64,000 bases of DNA from Adiantum capillus-veneris (Eukaryota; Streptophyta; Polypodiopsida; Polypodiales; Pteridaceae): assembly GCA_014529385.2 (NCBI GenBank), contig CM043950.1, positions 81,602,843 through 81,666,842 on the forward strand. Direction: 5' to 3'. Below, piece after piece: positions 1 through 10,830 of this stretch. The notes under the pieces are model-generated. The model saw only the letters and a list, made by a program, of their open reading frames with translations. It was not told the DNA's origin and searched no databases. The translations under genes were made by a program, and so were the position numbers. Position 1 is the first letter of the stretch. Each line of letters starts with the position of its first letter.

Positions 1-1381
1 AGACAAGGAGCTCAGAGTCTAAGGTGAATGTTTTGCCAAGATGGGATCATGAAGATCAAAAAAATTACCTTCTTGACCATACTCTATCCTCCGCTTACCA
101 CATTATTCATTCAAATGACTTTGTTTATGTAGCTGACAGTTTGGAAACAACTGAAGAAGTTGGTGATTCTTTTGTGCTAGCTACACCATGTAACAAAAGA
201 TTGACTACATCACATTTAAATGTTGATATTGATGAGGGTACAGACACAATTGTCTTAGAGAATGTGGAACTAACCAGGTCAATAGAGGCCTTTCAAGACA
301 CACAAGATGGGATGGAACATACAAGGCAGGATACATCCATCGTTTCTTGGATGAAAGACAGTGGTAAAGCGTGTAGGCTGTCTAAACTTTTAGAGATTTG
401 TGGATCTCCCAAAAAGGTTGATGAGCTCCCATATTTTTGTAATGGATATGTCTGTTCAATTGAGTTTCCTCCAGTTCAAAACAATAAAAGGATGCTTGGT
501 ATGAAGCAAAAGTATGACGGTCACCTTTGGACTCACAAAACATTGACAAACATGGCCATAGATTGCATTGTGCGTTTGAGTTATTGTCTTGGAAGCCTTC
601 AATGTTGCAGAATGACATGCCCTTTTTACCTTGGTGAAAGAAGATACAATGATGCCTTCTTTCATGGACACTTGGAAAAACAAATCAGCATGGGATATCC
701 TGCTAGCGAAGGTAAAATTAGAATACCTGCCACTATTGTGACAGAACGGTCACCTGTTTAAATGTCTGCAAGTGTATGATCTATTATGTGATGCCAAAGG
801 AAACAACAATAACACATTTGGCGATCCATCTAGGAGTGCATGAACACAAGGTACAACCAGGAACTAAAAGGGCAGCTCTGAAAAGGTACGCAATCTTGTT
901 AAGACAGTTTTAAAGATTGAGAAGGGGGGTCCTAGAAAAATACAAATGTTAGTTGCTCATGAGATGCTATTCCAATCTTTGACTAGAGAAGGTGATGTAG
1001 ATGCCACTGGTGTAGAGCTTAACCATTTCCTTGAGGAAATGATGCCCCTTGTTTAGAATAGGGGCTTCAAAAGTATTGTGTCAAATGAGAAAGCTAAATA
1101 GGGTCAAGTTTTCGGTGATGGATACGACAATATTCTATTGCTATAGAAACAGTGTGTTTTTCCATTCTTTCATGGAAGTCGTTTTCCAAGCCAAGGTGGG
1201 ACTGATGATAAATGCTACGTATTCAAAATGTCGACAAAAGGACTAGCTCTTCTGGAATTGAGCTAGTCAATAGAATGAGGCGAGGAGGGACATGAAATTT
1301 GAGTATTGCTTGGGTGCACTTTGATCATACTCATCGGATTGAAGGATGGGAAACTATGTACTGCTCAGTTTATGATCTTGG

Positions 1382-1462
1382 GTACGTGAATTTATAAAAA
1401 TATGATAGATAGAGTGTTTTGTTATAAGTTAACTTTCTAAACTTATTTGTTTATGTGTATAG
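1382..1462 (+). other. Spliceosomal intron in MULE transposase
   Basis: The donor is GTACGTGA and the acceptor TGTATAG. Removing these 81 bases joins two conserved transposase segments in frame (VYDLG before, MRALQVIAICEC after), which neither flanking frame gives alone. The intron interrupts a glycine codon in phase 2. Confidence 0.7.
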
Positions 1463-1911
1463 CATGAGAGCATTGCAAGTGATAGCAATATGTGAATGTA
1501 AAGAAGAAGATGAAGATACACAAATCTTGTTTTGGAGAAATTTAAACTCAGTCATGGAGAGGTGTGGGCATGAACCAACAGACTTTTTTGGGTCACATGT
1601 CTGATGAAGCCGGGGCTAATTGGTTGGCAATACGAGCTGTATACAATGGAGGATGGCACAATGTAATGGAGGAGAGGGAGCGCTGGTGTCTTTTCCATTG
1701 GGGAATGGTCGCTACAGATAGACAAATGCATCACACTGAAATGTGTGAAGCGTGGCACCTAGCAAAGACTACAAATGAGGCCTCCCATATAGCTTCCACA
1801 ATACAAGAATGGTGGGTGAAAAATGTGGCAGGGGATAATAAAAAGGCTTTAGAGAGATGGTTTAATTGGTGGGAGCAACAGATTGCCCATTGGGGGAGCT
1901 CTAAGACAATG

Positions 1912-1997
1912 GTATATCAGCGAGCTTTTTTATTCTTATTAAATACATGAAAACATAGATTTACATGTTTATGGTTTTACTCGTTTTGTATTTATAG
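1912..1997 (+). other. Spliceosomal intron in MULE transposase
   Basis: The donor is GTATATCA after codon ATG and the acceptor is TATTTATAG. Removing 86 bases joins the open frame ending SSKTM to VCKSPWEK, after which the frame stays open to the TAG near 2200. The intron is phase 0. Confidence 0.65.
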
Positions 1998-3570
1998 GTC
2001 TGTAAGAGTCCATGGGAGAAAGCTCAAATACAAAGCATAAACCTGTCAGAGAGCATCCATGCTAGTTGGTTGGTAGGTAAAGGTGGTAAATGTAAAATAT
2101 CACTATATGATGCATGTGTCAGTGATGTTTTGAATGCATATATTCAATGTGCAAAAGAGGATACACCACAGGAAGATACATCAGAACGAGTCCTTCCATA
2201 GAAGCAATGATGGATAGCTCCAAACGCACAGAATCTCCAAATCCAACTCAGTTTGCGAGTACCTTAAAAGGCTTGGTTGTTGGTATTCCTTTGTATGAGG
2301 AGCCTTTGATGGAAGGTGACAAAGACACAATACGACTGAGGAAGAAAAATAGTGCAGTCGGTACAAGCTCACATAAACCTGGATATGTAATGGAAGCAAG
2401 ACAACGCAAAACTAGAGGGAGACCACAGAGTATACATTTTGATAGAGAGGATAATGAAGAAGTATATGTTGTCACTGAAAGTGAAGCATGAGAGAGCATT
2501 CTAGTGCAGTCTAGGGAGAACTCAGCAAGGTGTATTCAAGAGGTCAAAGTTGCCCGCAAAGAGTGGACTTTACGAAGGATGCCAACCAATTGCATGAGGA
2601 ATTGTTTCGGAATGGTAGGGAAGAAATGTTGTGGTAACAAATTACAGAGCCGTCAAGTGGGAATGGTTGCTCCCTATTTTTGGTATGAGAGAACTTTTAA
2701 AGACAAGGCAGTCGCCCAGTGGATATGGTTCTGCAATTTTGAAGTTGGCCACACACAAAATATACAGAGGCAAGTAAAATTATCGCCAGACGTTCCTACT
2801 TTCTGGAAAGTGGATATTGGAACAAACTTATCAAAGGAAGAAAAAGACAGTTTGGTACAAAGTGGATTTCAATTTGAAGATTTTGCAACACCACTGTGAT
2901 GCATAAAGAACACAAATGCTGCTCTTACACAAGAAGGCTCCATTATCAGGAAGCGCAAGTGGAGACATGGTATTTCCAAAGAAGCACAAAAGAGATTGGA
3001 GTCAGTTGCAAGTATGGTTGCAACATTCTTGGACGAGAAACTAGAAAACGACCAACACATATTTTTTTAGGTATCGACAGAGAATTGTTATGATGTACAC
3101 ATTAAGGTAGAGTCTAGTTGCACCTATCCCAATTTTCAAAAGAGAGAATCTTCACATAAGGTGTTTTTGGCATGTAAGCACATGTACTATGTGTATGCGC
3201 ATATTCTAGGGCTTCAACCAAAAGAGCACATGGTCATTCATCAGCCTGTACTAACTCGCACAGAGCTTATATTTGTATTGGGGCAAACCCGCAAGATAAA
3301 GCCTGTGGTGTAGTAAACCTAAATCCGGAGAATGTCATGTAGAGGTATGCAGTTAGGGAGATTTCTCTTTTGTATTAGATGCGGAGTATATTTTCTACAC
3401 CAATGAGACTTTACTTGAATTCCTTTTTGAAAGAGAAGCATGCTTGGTGGTATCTACCTAGACAATCGTACAAGCTCAAAACTATGGCTTTTGGAAACTT
3501 GTACATGTTTTTGGTGTGTATTGTTGAAAGAGACTCAAAATCTTTAGCCAAATTGCTGCAAGAATGATAG

Positions 3571-3899
3571 ATGTTTTTTGTTGTGTATAATATTCTGATC
3601 TCTTTGTTTTAAATTAATTTTTTGTGTCTTTAGAAAAAGGCTCTAAATCAAAAATCAAAAAGCTCGCAAAACTGGTTTCGATTGCAAAAGCTTGAAGTTG
3701 GAAGCTCGCAATTAAAACACACTTGAGCCGGTGCTATTTTGGTGTTGAAAGACCCTCTCTTCTATTCCTTGCAATTAATGCTATTTGAGCCACGGGTACA
3801 GTAGCTTGAGTGCTTTTCTAAAGGGGTAAAGAGGAGTAGCAACCAGGTCTTGAAGTGCCAAAGTACACCTAAAAAAGTTTACACCTAAAAGTTGTTAGA
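3571..3899. other. Unassigned gap between MULE and gypsy relics
   Basis: No coding segment is recognised. Short imperfect direct repeats of AAAGCTCGCAA and AAAGCTTGAAG occur around 3655-3710. No LTR matching 19573-20405 and no primer-binding site is visible, so the downstream gypsy element appears to lack its 5' LTR. Confidence 0.4.
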
Positions 3900-5384
3900 A
3901 TGGATGACAATAGTAAAGAGAGTGAAATTGATGTTGATAGCTTTGATTTTGCTAATGAGCAGGCTACTAATGATGCTCCTATGCTTGTTGAATACCTTGT
4001 TTCTAGGCTTCAACAAGCCATGGGCAATCCATCCCTCCAAAGTGAACTGCAATGGCAGCTTCGTGCTCACCACCATGAGGAGAGAGTACCTAAGAAGCCT
4101 CCTTGTGAGACTTCCAAAAGAGGCCTCTCTCCGATTCAAGAAGAAGAAGAGATACATACGAAGGGCTCAAGAAATTGCTTCTTGATGATGCATCTCCTTC
4201 CCAAAGGAGAACTCAAGGGCCCCCACCAAAGAAACAAGAAAGAAGTGACTCTCCTGCCACCTCGACGGAGATGGCTCCACAAAAATGGCGGGAAAAACGC
4301 GCTCCATCACCTCCTAAATGGAGAAGACCATCGCACACTTCTCCACATCATAATTTAAAGAGGGATAACAAAAAACAAGAGAAGAAAAAGGTGAGAAAGA
4401 GGTCACCCTCTTCTCCATCTTCTTTATCCTCTTCCTCTTATGAAGAAAGTGGTGGTGCAGACAAAGAGGACCAAGGCAAGGAAAAGGCAAGAAAGAGGTC
4501 ACCCTCTTTTCCATCTTCCTCAAATTATTCATCTTCTAAAGAAAGTGATGGTGCAACTTTTTAACCATAAAAAAGAAGAGGCCATAGGAAATCCTATGCT
4601 ACGTGGAAGAGATCGTCCAAGCTGAAGAAGTTCAAAGAGTGAGGAAAAAACATCTCTTTCTTACCTACGATGGCACCTTTGGTGCTATGACGTTTGGAGA
4701 TGAGGGCTTCATGGAGTCCTCTAAGCTACACCATGTAGCTATGCACTTTCAAAAGTCTGCCAGGCAATGCTGGTCTAGCCTACGGGCAAATGGTGAAGCT
4801 CCACGAACATGAAAGCTTTAAGAGCTTCCATTATAAAGCATTTTTTGACCACCGACACCAAAGACAAAGTACTCACTGAATGGCGAAACTTGAAGCTCTC
4901 TCCCTACAAATTTATTCACAAATAAGTATACAAGTTTTTGGACTTACATCTCAAAGCCACTCTCTTCAAAAAGGTGGATTTTGGAGAGCAAAAACAACAA
5001 TTTTGTGCGGGCTTAACTCAAGAAATGGCGGAGTATGTCAACTCCCAAAGGCCACGCACCATATCTGAGGACCGCGGTCATACACCATACTATGGTAGCT
5101 TCATGAAACAATTTCCAAATAGGGGCTAAGAAAAATCTTAAGCCCACAAAAAACAAGGGTTCCAAGGAGCCTAAGGGGAGGACAATGTCCAAAAGTCTCC
5201 TAAGGGCAATTCCAATAACAACAAAGCTAAGGAGAAGGGAGTTTACAAAGGCAAAAAAAAAATCTCTCCTGAAGAGCTTGAGTGTTATTGCAAGGATAAT
5301 CGTTGTTTCAAATGCAACAAGCAAGGGCATGCGTACCACGCTTGTCCCCAAAAGAACACCTGCCATGAGCCTCCTAGAGCTACC
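3900..5384 (+). pseudogene. Ty3/gypsy gag relic with CCHC zinc knuckle
   Basis: This is the gag part of the gypsy element that spans this half of the window. The first open segment starts at ATG 3900 and reads an acidic N-terminus (MDDNSKESEIDVD). A Ser/Lys/Pro-rich stretch with repeated RKRSPS motifs follows around 4390-4560. A capsid-like segment then runs through several frames to about 5130. At 5304-5345 one frame encodes a canonical CCHC knuckle, CFKCNKQGHAYHAC (CX2CX4HX4C), which continues without interruption into the protease segment. Several frameshifts break the gene, so no gag could be made. The knuckle makes the retroelement call firm, and the gypsy call follows from the downstream domain order. 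Confidence 0.75.
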
Positions 5385-5852
5385 TTGGTTGAAATCCAAG
5401 AAGAGGAAGTTCACCACAAAGGAACTCCTCTATGCCATGCTCGGGGAAAGGTAAGAGAACATGATGCTTTTATTCTCTTTGACCATGGCTCTACTCACAA
5501 TTTCATATCCATAGAGTTGTTCACGAAGCTAGGCATCCAAGCCTATGAGATGAGAGATGTCCTACCCACAGATGGTGCTTTCAAGCGGCAAAAATCTTCA
5601 GTCACTCCCTTAATTGGAAAATTGAGGCTCCATGTCCAAAGCTATGTGGACAAAGAGGACTTCTTTATCTCTTCTCTCAAGCATGAGGATGTAATCCTAG
5701 GGGCACCATGGTTTGATCGCATGGCTACCAATGTTAAATTCCCAGAAAGGAAAATCTACTTTAGGTTCAAGGAAAAAGATATGTACATAGATGCTAAGGA
5801 GTTGGGTAACACCATACCATTGTACATATGCAAGATTTCAATAAGTCAATAA
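5385..5852 (+). pseudogene. Ty3/gypsy aspartic protease segment
   Basis: This retropepsin-like segment is continuous with the zinc knuckle upstream. The active-site region reads AFILFDHGSTHNFIS, where plant gypsy elements usually have D-S-G-A/S-T-H-N-F; the central Ser is His here. The downstream flap and dimer region ends with VILGAPWFDRM, the usual ILG-PW motif. In the element this enzyme would cut the Gag-Pol polyprotein. The frame stays open for about 155 codons and ends just before the RT linker. Surrounding damage means it is not functional in context. Confidence 0.8.
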
Positions 5853-6190
5853 AGAGCTCTATTTCCGTGTACATGATTTTTGTTAAAGATTTTCCAAATG
5901 AACCTAATGCTTTAGCAAAAGAAAATATAAACAATCACAGAGAATTAGAGTTATTCAAATTTCTCAAGGAATTTCAAGATGTCTTTATTGACGACATCCC
6001 TTGTGAATTACCTCCTAAACGAGGCAATGATGACCATGCAATTGAACTTCTTCCACGAAGTTCACCGCCTAATAAACCTCCTTCTAGAGTTTCTCAAGCT
6101 CAACAAGAGGAGATTATGTGACAAGTGCATGAGTTAGTTGAGAAGGGCATGGTTAGGCCTAGCTCATCTCCATTTTTCTCACCCGTGTTG
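5828..6190 (+). pseudogene. Ty3/gypsy reverse transcriptase, N-terminal part
   Basis: This frame carries the RT entry region: FQDVFIDDIPCELPPKR, then HAIELLPRSSPPNKPPSRVS, then, after a TGA at 6119 where Arg is expected, QVHELVEKGMVRPSSSPF and SPVL. In intact gypsy elements the sequence would continue with the VxKKDGxxRxCVDYRxLN block. Here homology stops at about 6190 and unrelated DNA begins. The RT resumes at 17127, so the domain was split by insertion. Roughly 70 RT codons are missing between the two halves, implying a deletion at one junction. Confidence 0.82.
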
Positions 6191-6230
6191 TGGGACACAT
6201 GTCTAACCTCACCATCCTATCTTATTACAG

Positions 6231-7110
6231 TATTAGCGAGAACCACGACTAATTTGTCAAACCATGGGACGAAGCTGAGTTGATTAGTGCATAGAGGCTT
6301 CAAGAGGTTGTCAATCTCTCGGAAAACAACTAACAACTCGTATCTAACTCAAGCTACACTCAAGTGACTGAAATCACCAAAAGCCAATCGCTCATCGGCA
6401 AGCAAATCACATCCGTTACAGCATCAAATGACATCCAAACGTAACAAAATTTCTAGGAAAAGTTTATAAGACCCAAGCACACATGCCTATGGTTTCAAAT
6501 CCCACTTTAGGTCCAATTCCAAAATCGCGATTATTAACAGCAGTGGATTTTTGACCTAGTCGTTTTTGACCCAGAATACATCTAAATGCTTAGCAATGAT
6601 ACCCCAATACCCCGCCTATTCTTAGTTTTCAATTTAAAAGTGTAAATTCCTAGCTATGATGAAATTAGGTCGATGGTCGACGACGCCAAAAGCTACGAAA
6701 TACTGTGAATGGCTTACGTCAATGCGTAGAGCTCTTACCTGTGGTTGCAATGCAACAAACACAATCGCAATGTGATAACCAAAGAGGGAGTAGGAAGCAC
6801 GAGAAGGTGAGGAGTGAGCGCCGTTAGCTCATGCTGTGTATTTCTTATCCAAAGAATTTATAAAAATCTTACAAAAATTGGCTTTTGTACCTTAGCCAAG
6901 GTTTTTGGGTGGTGAAAACTAATAATCTACAGTTCTACCAAAGCTGGGTGATGATTGGATGATACAATCTGGAAGATTGTAGCCCCGGCTCATTAATTAC
7001 AAAGTTTATCCGAGAAAATAGGAGTTACGACATTCCCAATTTATCAAAATAATAACTGTTTTACAAAGAGAACTCCGAAAAATGGTGTCCGTGTTAGCTT
7101 GCTACTAACA
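6231..7110 (-). repeat. Probable LTR (3' side of module A element)
   Basis: This 880-bp block lies between the end of module A and the gypsy RT. On the minus strand it would start TGTTAGTAGC and end CTCGCTAATA. The block at 13071-13956 has almost the same length (886 bp) and similar ends (TGTTTGGTGG and CCCGCTAACA). Matching internal patches include AATCTC near the inner end, CCAAAGA and CCGAAAAAT-GTGTCC. The two are strongly diverged, so an ancient pair or two members of one family is more likely than a recent insertion. Confidence 0.45.
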
Positions 7111-7149
7111 TTCCCTGCCTCCTCGCCTGTGTCGTCCCTTGACACAGCT

Positions 7150-10100
7150 TTATGAGCTGAAATAGTCTTCGGATTGATGGCTGGCGAGGCGGTCTATAAG
7201 CGTGTACAGTGCCTTCTGGTATCTGATTCTTCGTTCTTTGTTGGGCACTTGCACGAATTGCATTGTGACTTGATTCTTCAGCTCCACCGCCGCTGAGTAG
7301 CCTACAAACCTAGATGTTAGTTTGCTTATCACTGGCGCAAATATCTTCGTTTGTTATGTGAAGAATCTAGTGTAGAAAGCTTCTTCAAAGGCTAGCATAT
7401 TATTCGATGGCAAGAAAATGTATCTGGAATAGAATCTGTAAAGAACCTCTTTTGAAGGTTGCCCACTCAGATCGTAGCATAAGCCTTTGTTTCCTTCCAA
7501 GAATGATAGCCATGGGGCTCGTGTTTTCTCAGGCTCATTAAAAACTTGTATACATGTTAGAAACATTCTGCAGGTTTTATACAACATGGCACAAGAGAGA
7601 TTTGGCAGACTCTTGAAGAAAGACATGGCGCCCGTTAGGATTTTCACCATGTATTCCTCTGTCGCTTGGCCTCTCTCTGGAGCTGGTAGCCTGGGGAAGT
7701 TGAGCCAAGTTGGCCTCTTCTTTTGTAGTGTTTCATGCGCTTGCCATGTCCTTACTCTGGGTATAGGACAAAATGGTGGATCTCTTTGTAGGGCTGTAGG
7801 TGCTCTTGTGAACAGAATCAGGTATCTTGGATTCTTGTTCAACAAGCTTAACCTCCACTTTGGGTGGTCTTTATCTGCGCCATCTTCTTGCATATCCTTG
7901 TACAACCTTTCTTTTACTTGTAATAGTTCTACTTTGATGAGGGGGTACGATAGGGATTGTTGGTGCCATTGAGCGTTGATCTGATTGGGAGTGATTTGAG
8001 TGATGTTGACAGAGTGTAAAACTCTCAACTCCCAATCCATAGCGGCCTTCCAATGCTCATCCACCTCTAAGGTGATCTTCTTCTTTAGTGCGTCTTCTTC
8101 AACTTTTCACAACTAGACCATTGGCACTGTGTCTGCATCTGTGATGTGAACCTAAAAATCTTCATCACCACTCGGCTTTGCTGTGGACTGTGTCTAGAGA
8201 TCGAGGGTATGTCTATCTGTGGCAGCTCTGAAGTGCCTGCCTCTTCCTGCATGTCTAGTTTTACATCTTTGAGGAGTTGATTTATCCGTTTGAGTTTTGC
8301 TATCTCCTTTAGGAGCTCCTCCTCTCTTTGAACCTGCATCAGTGCCAGGTCCTTGCGCTGTGATTTTTCTAACTTTAATTCCAATTCTAGGTCTTTTTTT
8401 TTCTTTTCAAGTGCCTTGTACACTTCATCAGTTCCTTTGATTGAGGCCACGGCTGGGTTTTCTTTGATTTTCCGTAAGAAAATGGCCTGATCATTGATCC
8501 TCTGTTCAGAATACTGCAGAGAAGCATTGGCAACATCTAACTGCACCTGAATTTTTTGAGCTGACATAGAGTTCGTAAGAAGTTCATTTGTAACTTCTGT
8601 CTTTTTCTTTGCGGGCATTAGATAATTTGGTGAGTAGATCACCTAACTCCTCCATTTGTTTTTGTTGTTTAGCTCTAGCTATCTGATGCTGTTTCGCTTC
8701 TGCCTTCACCTCTTGCACTTGCCTTTGGAGATCAGGGATGACATTCATCGAGTCTTCTAGCTCTCCTTGAAGAGCGTCGATCACCATTTCCGATTTCTTG
8801 GCCTTTGTGCTGCGGTTTAAAGCTACTAAACGGAGTCTCTCTGTCATTTTGTGCATCTGATGTGCATATTCATTGACCTGTATTATTACTTTATCATTTG
8901 ACTACCACTCCTCTTGTCTTGCCAGCTGGGATGTGCCTGCAGCCTCATGTGTTGCTTCTTGCTACATCGTAGCTGCTGGTGGTTCTTGTGTGGAGGTAAA
9001 TGGTCGGTCTTCTTCTTGGCCATCCTGAGGCTTTGATGCCTCAGCAATTTCTGGCTGAGTAGAAGTGGAGGGTTTGTCTCAACCCTTGCTGTCTCTTCAG
9101 GTGCTGACCTTTCTTCTTTCTCTGGCTCAGGCTCCGTCTCATGTGCAGTGGTAGACGCTTTTTTTACATCTTCTTCTTTATCACTCTCTTTTTCAGATCT
9201 ACGTGCCTATTCCTCGTCTGGCTTTTGAGTCTCTTCAGCTGCCTTCTCCTGTTCTGACTTGGCTTCTTTTTCTTTTTGTCCGTTGGGGTGGTCAGCCTCT
9301 TGTGCAGATTTTGTTTGTTGAGTGGACTCAGAATCTTTCTCTTTGTTAGGCTTTGCTTCTTCATTGGTGTCTTTGCCTGCAGGTGATGGTGGTGGGCTAG
9401 GCATGGGATGGTCTTGTTGTTCTGTATGCAGTGAGATGGGTCGGAGAGATCCATGACTTTGCTCTTGGCTAGCCGTCTCGTCGGCTTTCCTTTGGTATTC
9501 CGCTTCCTTGGCTTTCTTTGTAGCTTCTTCTGCCTCTTTCAGCTTTAGGGCTTCAGTCTCTTGGTATATTCTTTCTAAATATTCTGTTGGATCATCCACC
9601 TCCTTTCTTGTATGATGCTTTGTTCGAGGGCCTTTAAGTCCTGCAGGTACCCACTTTTCTGTGTCCTTCCCCTGTGCTTGCCTACTGCGCTCGTAAGCCT
9701 ATTTCTCTCTTTCAAATCGCGCTTGTTTTTGAGCTAGCTCTTCTTGGTGTGCGGCGACAGATTTCCTTTTCATCTCTTCTCTCCGAGCTCTCTTTTCTTT
9801 GTTGGCAGAGCTCTCGCTGTTGTGTTGTTTCGACGAGCTATCAGCTGACTCATCATCTCATTTATGTGACCTTTTACCTGACCTTGTAGCTCGTGGAGAG
9901 GGTTGTGCTACCAAGATCCATGTATTCTGATCATAGGCAGGCGGTAGGTTGTCCCGGCCATGCCGATGGCATGATATGCTATTCTAGTCAACACCTCTGG
10001 CGCACCCAAGTACGTGATTTTGCCTTCCTTCTTGGTGCCCTTCAAGATTGTCAAGACATACTGCACGTGGTCCACTCGTTTCCTTGTTGTCCACTTGAGA

Positions 10101-10830
10101 ACCTGAGTGAAGGTGGTGGCCACGTCGTGATTTGGTGTAGTGTACCTTGGTGGCCTTTTTGCCAGAAAATGGAAGTGTTGATGGTACAAATGGGTTGTCT
10201 CTTCCACCTGCTTGTGGATAAGATCGGCGAATGTAGCCGCGGTTGTCTCTTTGGTAAATGTGCATGCGGTTTTTCTGTCTCTTGCCCACATGTCATTCCT
10301 TCAGTGGACAGTCTGAGTGCCTCTGCCACTATCTCTTTTGTGATCACTACCTTGACCTTGTTCCGTTGGGTGTCTGATATCTGTGCGGTTCCATCTTCTT
10401 TGATGGTGGATAGAAGCTCGTAAGCTTTTTGAAAGTCCACTCCGCAAGGCTCTTGTTCGTAGAAATGCATGAGCCCCAACCTGCGGTTAGCCTCTTTTGT
10501 ATCTGGCTTGGAAGCTACATCATAGACTCTCTTTGGGAAGGAGTTGCAACTCAACCTGATGCCCCTCTTCACTCTTGAACTTGCCAGTGAAGACCATAGT
10601 GTGGTGCTCTTCCAGCTATTCTCTAGAAAGGTAGGATGCCTTTGCTGCTTTGACTGACTCGGGGTCTAGTTGATATGCGGGTAGTTCTTGTAGTTTCTCT
10701 TTTTGGTTTAGCTTCTTCTTGGCCCTCTCCACTGCTTGCATTGCTCCTTGTAGTGAATAGAGTGCAAAGTTAGGGTTTTTTTTGGAATCTTCTCTGAAAT
10801 GTCCCTTAGGCTGAAATGCTGACAAAATGG
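7150..10830 (-). pseudogene. Module A: unrecognised gag-like mobile-element protein
   Basis: This is a degenerate minus-strand coding region of roughly 1,000 codons; I do not recognise its family. Read 5' to 3' it contains: an N-terminal part (10825-10616); a domain with LGLMHFYEQEP and KVKVVITKEIVAEALRL, then in another frame RPPRYTTPNHDVA and LTRIAYHAIGMA (10572-9908); an extremely Glu/Lys/Gln-rich low-complexity segment (9599-9207); a long coiled coil (8856-8085); and a C-terminal globular domain (8064-7354) ending FLPSNNMLAFEEAFYTRFF. A homologous copy with the same domain order lies at 17110-13972. Position between LTR-like blocks suggests a structural (gag-like) protein of a large retroelement without pol. 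No protease, RT or integrase motifs were seen. Several frameshifts and stops are present. Confidence 0.6.

Larger units (their letters stand above)
24..3570 (+). pseudogene. MULE (Mutator-like) transposase relic, SWIM-type
   Basis: This is the decayed transposase gene of a Mutator-like DNA transposon. The 5' part (24-761) is an open N-terminal domain; stop codons and frameshifts follow. With two introns removed (1382-1462 and 1912-1997), the middle reads as a MULE catalytic core: VYDLGMRALQVIAICEC, then EEDEDTQILFWRNLNSVM, then a DEAGANWLAIRAVY block and RERWCLFHW. After the second intron comes a block ending SLYDACVSDVLNAYIQ. Near the C-terminus, 3119-3181 encodes a SWIM-like zinc finger ending ACKHMYYVYAHILGL, in which the second Cys of CxC is Tyr. 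The last piece (3379-3567) is shifted between frames. One frameshift lies in the T-run near 1590. No terminal inverted repeats were located and the left end may lie outside the window. The family call rests on motif order recognised by eye, not a search. Confidence 0.72.

Noticed and set aside
7487-7972. 161-codon plus-strand open frame
   Set aside because: It is the antisense shadow of module A's C-terminal domain, which has a homologue at 13972-14484 on the minus strand.
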